Notes: generated by a model from the letters alone, not told the origin. 64,000 nucleotides of DNA from Chryseomicrobium aureum (GCF_016909155.1 NZ_JAFBFG010000007.1:1-64000), one strand, 5' to 3'. Positions 25,939 to 34,700 are shown, numbered from the stretch's first letter. Numbers and translations are program-made.

Positions 25939-27284
25939 TCATGTTCGCGTTTTACAAGTTTCCAGTTACGTTTCGCAATTTGTTGGATTGGGTCCCATAC
26001 TCCATTGTATGGCGGTGCGTAGCTCAAATCAAGATCTAACAGTTCGCCTAAACACATCTTTTGGGTCAAGGCTACAGTTAATACGTCAATTCGTTTATCG
26101 ACCCCTGCGCCACCCATAATTTGTGCTCCGAGCAGACATTGGGTCTCTTTTTCCCAAATTAATTTTGTATGCAGTTCTTCTTTTCCAGGGTAGTAACCAG
26201 CCACATCATGCCCGATACGTGTATTGGTTTCATACGAGATGCCAAGTTTTGTTGCTTCTTTTTCACTAAGGCCTGTCTTACCAAGTGTGAGGTCAAAGAA
26301 TTTTATAATGGACGTTCCTAAGATTCCTTTAAATTCATTATTGAAACCAATCATGGAAAGCCCTGCAATCCGTCCTTGCTTGTTCGCAGTTGTACCAAGC
26401 GGTACGTAATCCGGTTGTTCTTTTAACATATGGTAATGACTCGCACAGTCTCCAGCGGCGTAAATGTCTTGCACAGTTGTTTCCATACGCTCATTGACGA
26501 GAAGTGCTCGGTTTTTCAATTTCTCGGCATTCGTGATGAATTGTGTGGAGGGACTTACACCAATCGCAACAATGACAAGGTCTGCTTCGTATTCTCCTTT
26601 CGACGTGTGTACTTTTTCAACTGCATCTTCTCCGCTGAATTTTAGAACCTCTTCTTCTAGATGGACACGCACATTTTTCCGCTCAGCTTCTCGTAGAATT
26701 AGCTCGGCCATCTCGAAATCAAAAATGTTCGCAAGTTGTGGTCCTCGTTGGAATATGCGAACTTCTTTATCCAGTTCACGAAACGATTCTGCGAGTTCGA
26801 GTCCTATGTATCCTCCGCCGATGATGGCAACGCGTTTCACGTCTTTTTGAAGAGCGGTCAGTATACGTTCTGTGTCCGGAATCGTTTTCAGCGGATATAT
26901 GCCTTTTAGTGAAATCCCTTCCCAGTCAGGCCAAATAGGGGCTGCTCCTGTCGCGATAAGGAGTTTGTCGTACGAGACTTCGAAGTCTTCGAGAGAATGT
27001 AAGATGCGTCCGCGAACAATTTTCTTCTCGCTGTTCACTTCACGTACTTCGTGCCCCGTTCGTGCATCGATGCCGTATTTTGACCGGAATTCTTCCACAC
27101 TTCGCGCGATAACATCTGATGACTTTTCGATTTCTCCACTAATCACGTACGGAAGTCCGCATTGGCCGTAACTATATATATGGCCTGCCTCAAGCACAGT
27201 GATTTCTGGGTTGTCTTCATTTCTGACGATTTCCATCGCAGCGCTCATACCGGCTGCGTCTCCCCCGATGATGACGTATTTCAT
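25923..27284 (-). CDS. cdr: CoA-disulfide reductase-type FAD/NAD(P) oxidoreductase
   Basis: A 453-aa flavoprotein. FAD motif IIGGDAAGMSAA at the N-terminus, the single redox cysteine Cys42 in SYGQCGLPY, the NAD(P)H motif IIGGGYIGLELAE, and AAGDCA. The SxxxCGLPY form, rather than a CxxxxC disulfide, places it with CoA-disulfide reductases, NADH oxidases and CoA-persulfide reductases. The long C-terminal dimerisation domain lacks a fused rhodanese. It would keep coenzyme A thiols reduced, the main small thiol besides bacillithiol in such bacteria. Ribosome site AAGGAG. Confidence 0.9.
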   Translation of the reverse strand: MKYVIIGGDAAGMSAAMEIVRNEDNPEITVLEAGHIYSYGQCGLPYVISGEIEKSSDVIARSVEEFRSKYGIDARTGHEVREVNSEKKIVRGRILHSLEDFEVSYDKLLIATGAAPIWPDWEGISLKGIYPLKTIPDTERILTALQKDVKRVAIIGGGYIGLELAESFRELDKEVRIFQRGPQLANIFDFEMAELILREAERKNVRVHLEEEVLKFSGEDAVEKVHTSKGEYEADLVIVAIGVSPSTQFITNAEKLKNRALLVNERMETTVQDIYAAGDCASHYHMLKEQPDYVPLGTTANKQGRIAGLSMIGFNNEFKGILGTSIIKFFDLTLGKTGLSEKEATKLGISYETNTRIGHDVAGYYPGKEELHTKLIWEKETQCLLGAQIMGGAGVDKRIDVLTVALTQKMCLGELLDLDLSYAPPYNGVWDPIQQIAKRNWKLVKREHDHEPY

Positions 27285-27334
27285 ATGCCCACACTCCTTT
27301 TCTATCTCTATTCTAGCTCTACCCCTTCTAGTCC

Positions 27335-27700
27335 TTTCTGAATCGTGGGGAATTTAGGGAAAACGTGTGTGGAGTTTTGCGCTGAGCGGGCGTTCATCGG
27401 ATGAAATGGAGATTTGTTCTCCACTAATTGTGATTTCTTCTACCGAAATGGACTTTTATTCTACTGAAATCAGATTTGTTCTACCGAAGTCATGTTATGG
27501 AAACTAAATTTTAGATGTAGAGCCGACAACTGACTAAAACGTTGAGTTCCGTTGCGGGGCTGCTTTCCGAGGGCGCGTCGTGAGCCTCCTCAGCGCAAAA
27601 TCACGCTTCCGGGGTCTCACGTTCCGCTTTTAATCCCTCCGGAGTCAGCCCCTCCACTTCACTCAACTTAGTTTGGTATTCGCAAATTTGGTGCCTGTCA
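27335..27700. repeat. long direct repeat, left copy (with type B 21-bp array)
   Basis: The core 27360-27700 (341 bp) reappears at 32178-32518 with only about three differences and no gaps. It contains type B units starting TTCTCC/TTCTAC at 27417, 27438, 27459 and 27479, then the end box GTCATGTTATGGAAACTAA, then a GC-rich palindromic segment and finally TTTGGTGCCTGTCA. It flanks the island of SUKH-type genes. The rest of 27285-28129 holds only the two short elements listed separately. Confidence 0.92.
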
Positions 27701-27796
27701 TCCTTGCAGCAACGAAGCCTTCCCCCACAAGCAAATCCAGCAGTAAACATGAAAAGTGCGGCACAATAATGAGAAAGTTCAGCGGAAATATAGCTC

Positions 27797-27889
27797 GGTG
27801 ACTGGCACCATTTTGCCTCGAGATTAGTTGAAAACCCCCATTTAATAATGATGTGCATTACCAACAGTTCCCAAATGGTGCCTGTCACC
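27797..27889. repeat. 93-bp REP/MITE-like element, copy 1
   Basis: Terminal inverted repeats: GGTGACTGGCACCATTTTG on the left and CAAATGGTGCCTGTCACC on the right. The inside is non-coding. A second copy is at 28689-28791, and the right-end motif GGTGCCTGTCA also closes both 341-bp repeats. Confidence 0.8.
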
Positions 27890-27917
27890 CCATAAACAGG
27901 ACCTAAACCCTTATTTC

Positions 27918-27990
27918 CCAAGGGCTTTCTAGCAAGGGCTTGGGTCGCTTAGGCTTTACGCCTTGGATTGTGGTTATTGTGCCGTGAGGA
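27918..27990. repeat. degenerate end of a type A element
   Basis: GGGCTTTCTAGCAAGGGCTTGGGTCGCTT matches the outer end of the type A elements at 41876-42031 and 51361-51560. The following unit-like stretch TTGTGCCGTGAGGAG is decayed. Confidence 0.6.
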
Positions 27991-28129
27991 GTTTGGTTTG
28001 TGACTATATAAAAAATCCCCAAAAGACTGAAATTTTGTAGTTTGAGGAGCTTTTTTGATTTAGATATCATCTATGGTATAGTCACTCATCTTATCTAGTG
28101 ATAATATATCTCCCATTCATTGAATGTCT

Positions 28130-28642
28130 CTATAGGTTAGGACTTCTAACATTCCATTCCCAAAACTTTGAACCCTGTGCCACGATAATTTTTTCAAACC
28201 AATTTTCAAATGTCAAACCGATATGGTGATCTTCTTCAAAGTTATCACCTGTCTCCATAACAAATAAATACCCTGAGTCTACTAGTTTATCTGTAATTAC
28301 CAAGCAACAGCTATCATATCCATAAGCAATTGGAAACCAATTATCCGGAAAATCGTAGCCAGGAATAGCTCTGAACTCTAGTATTTGATCAATTGTAAAG
28401 AGCTCAAATCCTCCTCCGTACTGAGGATGACTGAAAATAACACCTCCATTATGAAGACTCAAAAACTCTTGGTAATCTCTCGGCAAATCAAATGGTAGCC
28501 GTCGGAGTTCTTCTTCAGTAGAAGGAGAGTTGAAAATCATTTGTACATTATCAAGATAGCCATCTTCTTGCTGAACTTCTAACAATCCATTCGAATCTAG
28601 GCGTTTCATTAAAGTTTCTATAGTTTTTGCTATGATTGACAT
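28130..28642 (-). CDS. SMI1/KNR4 (SUKH) family protein, putative immunity protein
   Basis: A 170-aa protein with the SUKH-1 pattern: LPFDLPRDYQEFLSLHNGGVIF, GGGFELFTI, DNWFPIAYGYDSCCLVI and the C-terminal FENWFEKII. SUKH proteins commonly act as immunity proteins against polymorphic toxins, or as cytosolic binding modules. The ATG at 28642 follows AGGAGG by 8 bases. No toxin gene lies nearby. The gene is AT-rich compared with the flanking housekeeping genes. Confidence 0.85.
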   Translation of the reverse strand: MSIIAKTIETLMKRLDSNGLLEVQQEDGYLDNVQMIFNSPSTEEELRRLPFDLPRDYQEFLSLHNGGVIFSHPQYGGGFELFTIDQILEFRAIPGYDFPDNWFPIAYGYDSCCLVITDKLVDSGYLFVMETGDNFEEDHHIGLTFENWFEKIIVAQGSKFWEWNVRSPNL

Positions 28643-28688
28643 TTCCACTACCTCCTAAAAATACTTTTGACTATTTATTGTTAAGTTC

Positions 28689-28791
28689 GGTGGCTGGAAC
28701 CATTTCAGCACCATTTTGCCTCGAGATTAGTTGAAACCCCCATTTAATAACGATGCGTATTACCAATATTTCCCAAAAGGTGCCTGTCACC
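28689..28791. repeat. REP/MITE-like element, copy 2
   Basis: Same interior as 27797-27889 (TTTTGCCTCGAGATTAGTTGAAA...) and the same right end AAAAGGTGCCTGTCACC, but the left end GGTGGCTGGAACC is altered by a short insertion. The rest of the gap 28643-28944 is AT-rich with no recognised gene. Confidence 0.75.
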
Positions 28792-28944
28792 CTTTTGTAA
28801 CGTTCATTATTATGATCACGGCCCTGTCGCATTAATTACAGATAACTAAACCATTTCTAAGAAATAGTTAAATAAAGAGCCAATTACTCAAAAACCCACT
28901 CTATGAATTATCGAGCGGGCGCTTCAATCTATTGCATCTTTTTT

Positions 28945-29580
28945 TTATAAACCCAAAATTTTAGAATCAATCTTTTCGACCGCAAACTCTTTGGCAATAA
29001 TATAACTCGGTCCCAACCGAAGTAGTTTAAATCCTTCATTACTTAAAGTTACTTTTTGAAACAAAAGGTGGGTTGAGAATCCATATAGCTCAAGTAGTTC
29101 CTGATAGGCTTCTGTTAAAATCTCTGGTGCAGCTGAGAACAATCCTTGACCACTGCTCAGCAACCATTCTAAATCACCTGGACCGGTTTCCGTATTCAAG
29201 TAATGTTCTAGCGAGATTGTATTATTCGTCAGGCTTTTATGCTTTATATACAAGTCTCCTATTAGAGCTTTAACATTCGTGGCTTGTCCTCTAAAATATA
29301 ACTCTGACAACGGTTTTTGATAATCCCAAAGGCAAGGGTGTTCGTCTGTCATTTCAAACTCATCTTCCTCATAAGACAGGAAATTATCAAGTCGATAATC
29401 TCCCCAGCCCCTGCACTCTATATGCCACTGTTCGGCTAACTTAGCTTTATCTAGTTTATCTAAGAAGATGGAGAGAACGAGGGAAAGACAATCTTCTTGC
29501 AAATGCAATCTGGTGAATTGCAAATAAATATTTGTTTCAAACTTCCCTTGCTCAATTGATTCTCTGATTTTTTCAACCAT
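28945..29580 (-). CDS. unknown protein of the immunity-type island
   Basis: A 211-aa cytosolic protein with a good ribosome site (AGAGAGGAG). Not recognised. It is acidic, helical in appearance, with LDNFLSYEEDEFEMTDEHPCLWDYQKPLSELYF in the middle (given here only as landmark DEHPCLWDYQKP). No signal peptide or membrane helix. Its place between SUKH and ankyrin genes suggests an immunity protein of an unassigned family. It is separated from the next gene by about 40 bases. Confidence 0.6.
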   Translation of the reverse strand: MVEKIRESIEQGKFETNIYLQFTRLHLQEDCLSLVLSIFLDKLDKAKLAEQWHIECRGWGDYRLDNFLSYEEDEFEMTDEHPCLWDYQKPLSELYFRGQATNVKALIGDLYIKHKSLTNNTISLEHYLNTETGPGDLEWLLSSGQGLFSAAPEILTEAYQELLELYGFSTHLLFQKVTLSNEGFKLLRLGPSYIIAKEFAVEKIDSKILGL

Positions 29581-29623
29581 TCTATCTGCTCCTCTCTCTT
29601 GACTAACTTAGCAAAGTTAGTTC

Positions 29624-30094
29624 CTACTCGAAGTATTTAACAAGATCATAATTTCCAATGTTCTTAGCTAAACTTAATGGAGAAACACCATGATAGTTTT
29701 CTTTATTTCTATCAGCACCATGGGCCAACAAGAGCTTAATAATTTCACCTTTCCCTTCCGAATAAAATACTGCATCGGACAAAGGCGTATTTCCGTTCAC
29801 ATCTACAGCCTCTATATCAGCTTGGTTTTCTACTAAGAGTTTCACTACTTCAATTAACTGATGTTGTACTGCAAAGTGTAAAGCCGTTATTCCAGAGATA
29901 TCATCTATTTGATTACAATCAGCACCATATTCAATACATAACTTTGCAATTTCTGTGTCTCTCTCGATTATTGCTTTTATTAATGCCGTACGATTATTTT
30001 CTTCTCTAATATCCACATCGTATCCTGCGTCCAACAATGCTTTTAATGAAACTATATCTTTGTTTGAAATATACTCGTGAAGTTTATTCATCAT
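29624..30094 (-). CDS. ankyrin-repeat protein
   Basis: A 156-aa protein made almost entirely of four to five ankyrin repeats: VDIREENNRTALIKAI, DDISGITALHFAV, VDVNGNTPLSDAV and NYHGVSPLSLAK are the helix-starting turns. No other domain. Ankyrin proteins of this size occur in polymorphic-toxin immunity arrays; protein binding is the only safe prediction. Same strand as its neighbours. Confidence 0.88.
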   Translation of the reverse strand: MMNKLHEYISNKDIVSLKALLDAGYDVDIREENNRTALIKAIIERDTEIAKLCIEYGADCNQIDDISGITALHFAVQHQLIEVVKLLVENQADIEAVDVNGNTPLSDAVFYSEGKGEIIKLLLAHGADRNKENYHGVSPLSLAKNIGNYDLVKYFE

Positions 30095-30131
30095 GTGTTA
30101 TACATTCTCCCCAAAATCATTAAAGTATCTC

Positions 30132-30392
30132 TTATTCTGCAGAAAGTAAAGGTGAATAGCTAGTTATCCAGTCTTTAATATCTTGTTCATCATGTAAGTA
30201 GTCGTCCGGACTATTTTTCAAATCGACCCCACAAGCAATCGTAAGCAGTTTCCAAGTTAGCTCATTCTCAATGTTTGGGGTATCTTGAAAAACATAATAA
30301 GAAGCAAAATCCGCAACTTCTTCTCTTGTTACTTTCCCTTGTAAAATAAACTTGAATTTATTAAGTATTTCCTCACTAGTAGGTTGCTCCAT
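30132..30392 (-). CDS. small unknown protein of the immunity-type island
   Basis: An 86-aa acidic protein with REEVADFASYY in its first half and DDYLHDEQDIKDWI near the end. I recall similar small proteins next to bacterial toxin/immunity genes but cannot name a family. The start is slightly doubtful because AAGGGGG touches the ATG; TGGAG 12 bases upstream may be the true ribosome site. Confidence 0.6.
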   Translation of the reverse strand: MEQPTSEEILNKFKFILQGKVTREEVADFASYYVFQDTPNIENELTWKLLTIACGVDLKNSPDDYLHDEQDIKDWITSYSPLLSAE

Positions 30393-30434
30393 CCCCCTTA
30401 TTCACTCCATTCACTAAACATTCAACGGTTCAAA

Positions 30435-30932
30435 CTATTCATCATCTGATTCGTTTTCTAATTCAAGTTCTAGTTCAACTAATTCCAAGAGGAAATCTCC
30501 AAAGTCTTCTGCCACGATTTGAATCTTTTGATGTTCCAAGTCATATCCCATATCAATAGCTACAACTTTTGGTTCTCCATTCTTATCTACATTGTTAAAG
30601 TCTAAGCAATAAACTTCTTCCATTCCGTCATAACAAATCGCTAAAAAGTTTGATGGTAAGTTCACATCCTCACGAAGTTGAAGTGTATACCAAATACCAT
30701 CAGGAATAGATGAGTTTACAAAATCATCATTAATTATTCCGTATACTTCTTGAGCCCCAAAGCCAAGATAACCAAATTCTTTCAAAAAACCCGAATAAAG
30801 AGAAGGGAATTTTAAACCAATTACTCTCTCTGCTTTTTCAATAAAATTAATTGGCCTTTCACCTGAGAAGTCTGCTAAATCTTCATTCTCAAAAATTAAT
30901 TCTTTTGCTTTTATGTACGTAAGTTCACTCAT
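30435..30932 (-). CDS. SMI1/KNR4 (SUKH) family protein
   Basis: A 165-aa SUKH protein: IEKAERVIGLKFPSLYSGFLKEFGYLGFG is the family core (P-x-x-Y-x-x-F-L), then YGIINDDF, LPSNFLAICYDGMEEVYCLDF and a Glu-rich tail ENESDDE. It is clearly diverged from the SUKH protein at 28130-28642, so it is not a recent duplicate. Ribosome site GGAGGT. Probably an immunity or adaptor protein. Confidence 0.85.
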   Translation of the reverse strand: MSELTYIKAKELIFENEDLADFSGERPINFIEKAERVIGLKFPSLYSGFLKEFGYLGFGAQEVYGIINDDFVNSSIPDGIWYTLQLREDVNLPSNFLAICYDGMEEVYCLDFNNVDKNGEPKVVAIDMGYDLEHQKIQIVAEDFGDFLLELVELELELENESDDE

Positions 30933-31005
30933 TGCTTTACCTCCGTTTTTTTCTAAAATTATTGAAAGATAATTTAATTTAAGTAGTGTGATTTATTGTG
31001 AGACA

Positions 31006-31884
31006 CTAATCCTTTATAGATAAGATCTCTTTAACCTCTTTTTCCTGATAGTTGTAGTGCTTCTTTTCCACAAAAATAAATTTTCTTAAGTTCGGTAAAT
31101 CAACGATAAGGTTAAAATCTCCGTCAATTATAGTTGTGTTTCCAGCGATATAAATTCTATTCAATGCTAAACAATTTTTCAAAGGTTCAATTGACTCAAT
31201 TTCTTTACAATCAATAATCAAAAAAGCCTTTAAAGTCTCTAATCCTACACACTCGCTTAAATCTTCAATACGCTTACAATTATCTAACACTATCTTTTCC
31301 AATTTTTTTAAAAATCCTAGAGATTCAAGTGAATATAATTTAGTACATCTATATAAATCTAATAGTTTCAAGCTTTTTAAATATCCAATTCCTTTTAACG
31401 TTTGCAACTTAGTTGACGTCAAAAGTAACTCTCTTAAGGTTGTGAGATTACTAAAAACTTCAAGGCTCTCAAATGGATAGTTCACAACATTTAACCGTTC
31501 TAAAGAAGGTGCATTAAACCAATTTAAAACTTTCTTATTCCACTTAAAATAGAGTGAACTTAAGTTTTTAAACTGACTGACATCTAGTTCTATATTCAGT
31601 TTGCAATCCAAAGATAAGTGCTCAAGTGACTTGAGGTGCACCAACGCACTAACATCTTTTATGTCATCCGCATAAATTTCAACACCCTTTAAGAAATCTA
31701 GGTTCTTCAAAAACTCTAAATCATGATCTTCCCAACCTACACTTCTACTTAACCTCAAATAGTAAATAGATTTACTCACCATGAGATTTCTCAAATCATC
31801 ATTCCAATAATCCGTGACGACTAATGTCGGTCCAGTCCACTCTTGACCAGAGTGAATAAAAAATGAATTTGGGTCTAGTGACAT
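31006..31884 (-). CDS. leucine-rich-repeat protein
   Basis: A 292-aa protein with about eight 20-24-residue leucine-rich repeats of the LxxLxxLxxLxL type (LKSLEHLSL, LTTLRELLL, LKSLKLLDL, LKKLEKIVL). No signal peptide, membrane anchor or catalytic domain, so it is a cytosolic protein-binding scaffold. The ribosome site is AAGGGAG. Its AT-rich codon use and position group it with the other island genes. Confidence 0.85.
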   Translation of the reverse strand: MSLDPNSFFIHSGQEWTGPTLVVTDYWNDDLRNLMVSKSIYYLRLSRSVGWEDHDLEFLKNLDFLKGVEIYADDIKDVSALVHLKSLEHLSLDCKLNIELDVSQFKNLSSLYFKWNKKVLNWFNAPSLERLNVVNYPFESLEVFSNLTTLRELLLTSTKLQTLKGIGYLKSLKLLDLYRCTKLYSLESLGFLKKLEKIVLDNCKRIEDLSECVGLETLKAFLIIDCKEIESIEPLKNCLALNRIYIAGNTTIIDGDFNLIVDLPNLRKFIFVEKKHYNYQEKEVKEILSIKD

Positions 31885-31923
31885 TTAAAAAGCATCTCCC
31901 TTACTTATTCTGAATTCCGTTCT

Positions 31924-32043
31924 TCAAAGTAGATTCAATTGATAGATTTCAATCAAGCAAATTCTGATACCTTCACTATATCCCCCTGCAAATATACATC
32001 CTAGGATTACAAAACTGATTAAATATTTCATCGATTTTCTCAT
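31924..32043 (-). CDS. 39-residue lipobox-bearing peptide, possibly a truncated lipoprotein
   Basis: ATG at 32043-32041 is preceded by GGGAGGAGATTAA, one of the best ribosome sites in the window. The product starts MRKSMKYLISFVILGCIFAGG: charged start, hydrophobic stretch and Cys16 in a lipobox-like ILGC. It ends at TGA 31926-31924 after 39 residues. It may be a genuine small lipoprotein or the front end of a broken longer one, since it lies at the edge of the island next to a 341-bp repeat. Confidence 0.5.
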   Translation of the reverse strand: MRKSMKYLISFVILGCIFAGGYSEGIRICLIEIYQLNLL

Positions 32044-32150
32044 TTAATCTCCTCCCATTGCTAGTTTCTAATTAACTTGAATCTTTTGGGTTCTGGTACA
32101 AATAAACATCTTTGATAAGTATAACCTTTGCTTAGTAAACATTCTCTACT

Positions 32151-32518
32151 TTCTTCTGAATCGTGATGAATTTTTGAAAAACGTGTGTGGAGTTTTGCGC
32201 TGAGCGGGCGTTCATCGGATGAAATGGAGATTTGTTCTCCACTAATTGTGATTTCTTCTACCGAAATGGACTTTTATTCTACCGAAATCAGATTTGTTCT
32301 ACCGAAGTCATATTATGGAAACTAAATTTTAGATGTAGAGCCGACAACTGACTAAAACGTTGAGTTCCGTTGCGGGGCTGCTTTCCGAGGGCGCGTCGTG
32401 AGCCTCCTCAGCGCAAGATCACGCTTCCGGGGTCTCACGTTCCGCTTTTAATCCCTCCGGAGTCAGCCCCTCCACTTCACTCAACTTAGTTTGGTATTCG
32501 CAAATTTGGTGCCTGTCA
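32151..32518. repeat. long direct repeat, right copy (with type B 21-bp array)
   Basis: The core 32178-32518 is the partner of 27360-27700. It has the same type B units, end box and GGTGCCTGTCA end. With the left copy it brackets 4.5 kb of AT-rich genes. Confidence 0.92.
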
Positions 32519-32561
32519 CACTTTTGTGGAAACTAATTACCATCATCAATCTCAAATAAAA

Positions 32562-32595
32562 ACCCGCCCGACGGTAATTTCGTCGGACGGGCTGA
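32562..32595 (-). terminator. terminator of katE
   Basis: GCCCGTCCGACGAAA / TTACCGTCGGGCGGG hairpin followed by TTTTTATTT on the minus strand. Confidence 0.88.
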
Positions 32596-32600
32596 TGTAA

Positions 32601-34634
32601 TTAGTGTTTGTTGTTAGATTTGCCGCCAAGCTCACGTTCCCAAAAACGGTGTTTGGCTACTTCGTCAACAAATGATGCTGACAACACATCATCCGTGACA
32701 CCTGGCTCCCCAGTGAATCCAAGGTGCTCAAGTAGCTGCTTGCCGTCTCCCGCAGAACCGATCGGTTTCACATGATCAAATGCTTCTCGTAAGAAGTTGG
32801 ATGCTTCTTTCTTATAAATACTCGAAGCTTCCGGTCCCGCTACTGCTACTACTGCATCGTAGAGAACCGAATCTGCCGTCAAGAACTTCTGGTCGATTTC
32901 TAGACCACCATCCAGTTTCCCTTGACGCTCTGCAATCACTTCAACCTGCAAGCCTGCCGACTTCAAAGAATCCACAACTGCTTGAACATCACCAGAAGCA
33001 TGAACGGAAGTTAATACTGCCACTTTCCGCGTATCTGGCTTCATCACTGTGTTCATCTGACTAAGTGCAGGTGATGACTTTTCAGAGTACGGACCTTTTT
33101 CAGTCGGAGCTTCCATACCTAAACTTTCAGCAACAGGTTTGGCTAAATCAATATGCACATGACTGAACATCTCCACGACTTGCTCACGAATGCTTGGTTC
33201 TTTACACTTACCTAGCTCAAAGCTCATCGCGTCAATCAAATGCTTCTTCTCTACTTCCGACATACTATTAAAGAACATCGTAGCTTGTGAGAAGTGGTCT
33301 TTGAAGCTCTCACTACGAGCACGAACTTTGCGCGCATCAATTTTTTCTTGGTAATGACTAAAGCCGCCTTCTTCTTCCGGTGTCGTACGTGGCGTATTGT
33401 TTGCCAATGAATTTTTATGATAGCTCACACGACCGACGTTAATTGTCTGGCGGCCATAGCCATCACGTTGATTGTTGAAGAACGGACAAACAGGACGATT
33501 GATCGGCAACTCGTGGAAATTTGGTCCACCTAGACGAATCAACTGCGTGTCTGTGTACGAGAACAAGCGTCCTTGAAGCAATGGATCGTTCGTGAAGTCG
33601 ATCCCTGGCACTAAGTGACCCGGGTGGAATGCGACTTGCTCTGTTTCTGCGAAGAAATTGTCCGGATTGCGGTTCAACGTCATCTTCCCGACAAGTTTCA
33701 CCGGCACATCTTCTTCTGGCCAAAGCTTTGTAGGATCTAAAATATCGAAATCAAACTTGAACTCGTCTTCTTCTGAAATGATCTGAAGACCTAACTCCCA
33801 TTCAGGGAAATTCCCATCTTCAATTGCTTGCCACAGATCTTCACGGTGGAAGTCCGGGTTTTTTCCATTTACTTTTTGGGCTTCATCCCAGACCACTGAA
33901 TGTGTGCCGAGCACTGGTTTCCAGTGGAACTTCACAAAATGGGATGTTCCTTCTTTATTAATCAAACGGAATGTATGCACACCAAAGCCCTCCATCATAC
34001 GAAGGCTACGCGGGATAGCACGGTCAGACATCGTCCACATCACCATGTGCGCAGACTCTTGATTGTTCGCAACAAAATCCCAAAACGTATCATGCGCAGA
34101 CGCCGCTTGTGGAATTTCATTATGCGGTTCTGGTTTTACGGAATGGACAAGGTCTGGGAACTTGATTGCGTCTTGTATGAAGAAAACAGGAATGTTGTTT
34201 CCTACTAAGTCATAGTTTCCTTGTTCTGTATAAAATTTTGTAGCGAATCCGCGAGCATCACGTGCTAAATCTGCAGAACCACGAGATCCTGCTACTGTTG
34301 AAAAACGTACGAATACGGGTGTTTTTTTCGATGTATCTGTGAGGAATTCAGCCTTTGTATAGGCTTCTAATGATTCATAAAGTTCAAATTCACCATGCGC
34401 TCCTTCGCCCCGCGCGTGAACAATGCGCTCTGGGATACGTTCATGGTCAAAATGGGTCATTTTTTCTCTGAAGTGAAAATCTTCAATGAGGGTCGGTCCT
34501 CGTTCACCGGCTTTTAAGGAAAATTCATCCTCTGCCATTTTGAGGCCTTGATTGGTCGTGAGGGCCTGGTCTTGATCATTTACACGGAACTGGTCAAGCT
34601 GCTGCTGCTTACTGTTCTTTTCTTGATTGGTCAA
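32601..34634 (-). CDS. katE: large-subunit (clade 2) catalase HPII
   Basis: Breaks down hydrogen peroxide. The 677-aa size and C-terminal DJ-1/PfpI-like domain (from about 530: [21 protein letters not shown]) mark the large-subunit class. Heme-catalase motifs: [14 protein letters not shown] with the distal His, the Asn in [13 protein letters not shown], and the proximal Tyr in [15 protein letters not shown]. The start is TTG 34634, eight bases behind AAAGGAGG; no ATG is suitably placed. A possible sigma-B promoter and a perfect 12-bp inverted repeat lie directly upstream. fabI is upstream on the same strand but is separated by a terminator. Confidence 0.96.
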   Translation of the reverse strand: MTNQEKNSKQQQLDQFRVNDQDQALTTNQGLKMAEDEFSLKAGERGPTLIEDFHFREKMTHFDHERIPERIVHARGEGAHGEFELYESLEAYTKAEFLTDTSKKTPVFVRFSTVAGSRGSADLARDARGFATKFYTEQGNYDLVGNNIPVFFIQDAIKFPDLVHSVKPEPHNEIPQAASAHDTFWDFVANNQESAHMVMWTMSDRAIPRSLRMMEGFGVHTFRLINKEGTSHFVKFHWKPVLGTHSVVWDEAQKVNGKNPDFHREDLWQAIEDGNFPEWELGLQIISEEDEFKFDFDILDPTKLWPEEDVPVKLVGKMTLNRNPDNFFAETEQVAFHPGHLVPGIDFTNDPLLQGRLFSYTDTQLIRLGGPNFHELPINRPVCPFFNNQRDGYGRQTINVGRVSYHKNSLANNTPRTTPEEEGGFSHYQEKIDARKVRARSESFKDHFSQATMFFNSMSEVEKKHLIDAMSFELGKCKEPSIREQVVEMFSHVHIDLAKPVAESLGMEAPTEKGPYSEKSSPALSQMNTVMKPDTRKVAVLTSVHASGDVQAVVDSLKSAGLQVEVIAERQGKLDGGLEIDQKFLTADSVLYDAVVAVAGPEASSIYKKEASNFLREAFDHVKPIGSAGDGKQLLEHLGFTGEPGVTDDVLSASFVDEVAKHRFWERELGGKSNNKH

Positions 34635-34647
34635 ATGGGCTTCCTCC

Positions 34648-34694
34648 TTTAATGAACTTCGTTTCCATTTTTACTGTTCCCCAAGTTCATTAAA
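34648..34694. promoter_or_regulatory. 12-bp inverted repeat in the katE leader
   Basis: TTTAATGAACTT (34648-34659) and AAGTTCATTAAA (34683-34694) are perfect mirror arms with a 23-base loop. In the katE transcript one arm runs directly into AAAGGAGG, so a folded hairpin could mask or frame the ribosome site. It may instead be a pair of operator half sites. Confidence 0.55.
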
Positions 34695-34700
34695 AAAAAC
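34676..34700 (-). promoter_or_regulatory. candidate sigma-B promoter of katE
   Basis: On the minus strand GTTTTT (34700-34695), a 13-bp spacer and GGGAAC (34681-34676) resemble the sigma-B consensus GTTTAA-N12-15-GGGTAT. Bacillus katE is a sigma-B gene, which supports the reading, but the last -10 base deviates and the -35 overlaps the fabI terminator T-run. Confidence 0.4.

Noticed and set aside
27601-27921. 106-codon frame across the repeat region before the SUKH island
   Set aside because: It spans the end of the 341-bp repeat and the REP-like element; repeats, not a gene, explain the open frame.
27701-32177. Complete toxin/immunity or phage-defence locus
   Set aside because: No toxin, nuclease, secretion or defence-enzyme domain was found among the genes; only immunity-type and repeat-scaffold proteins are present.
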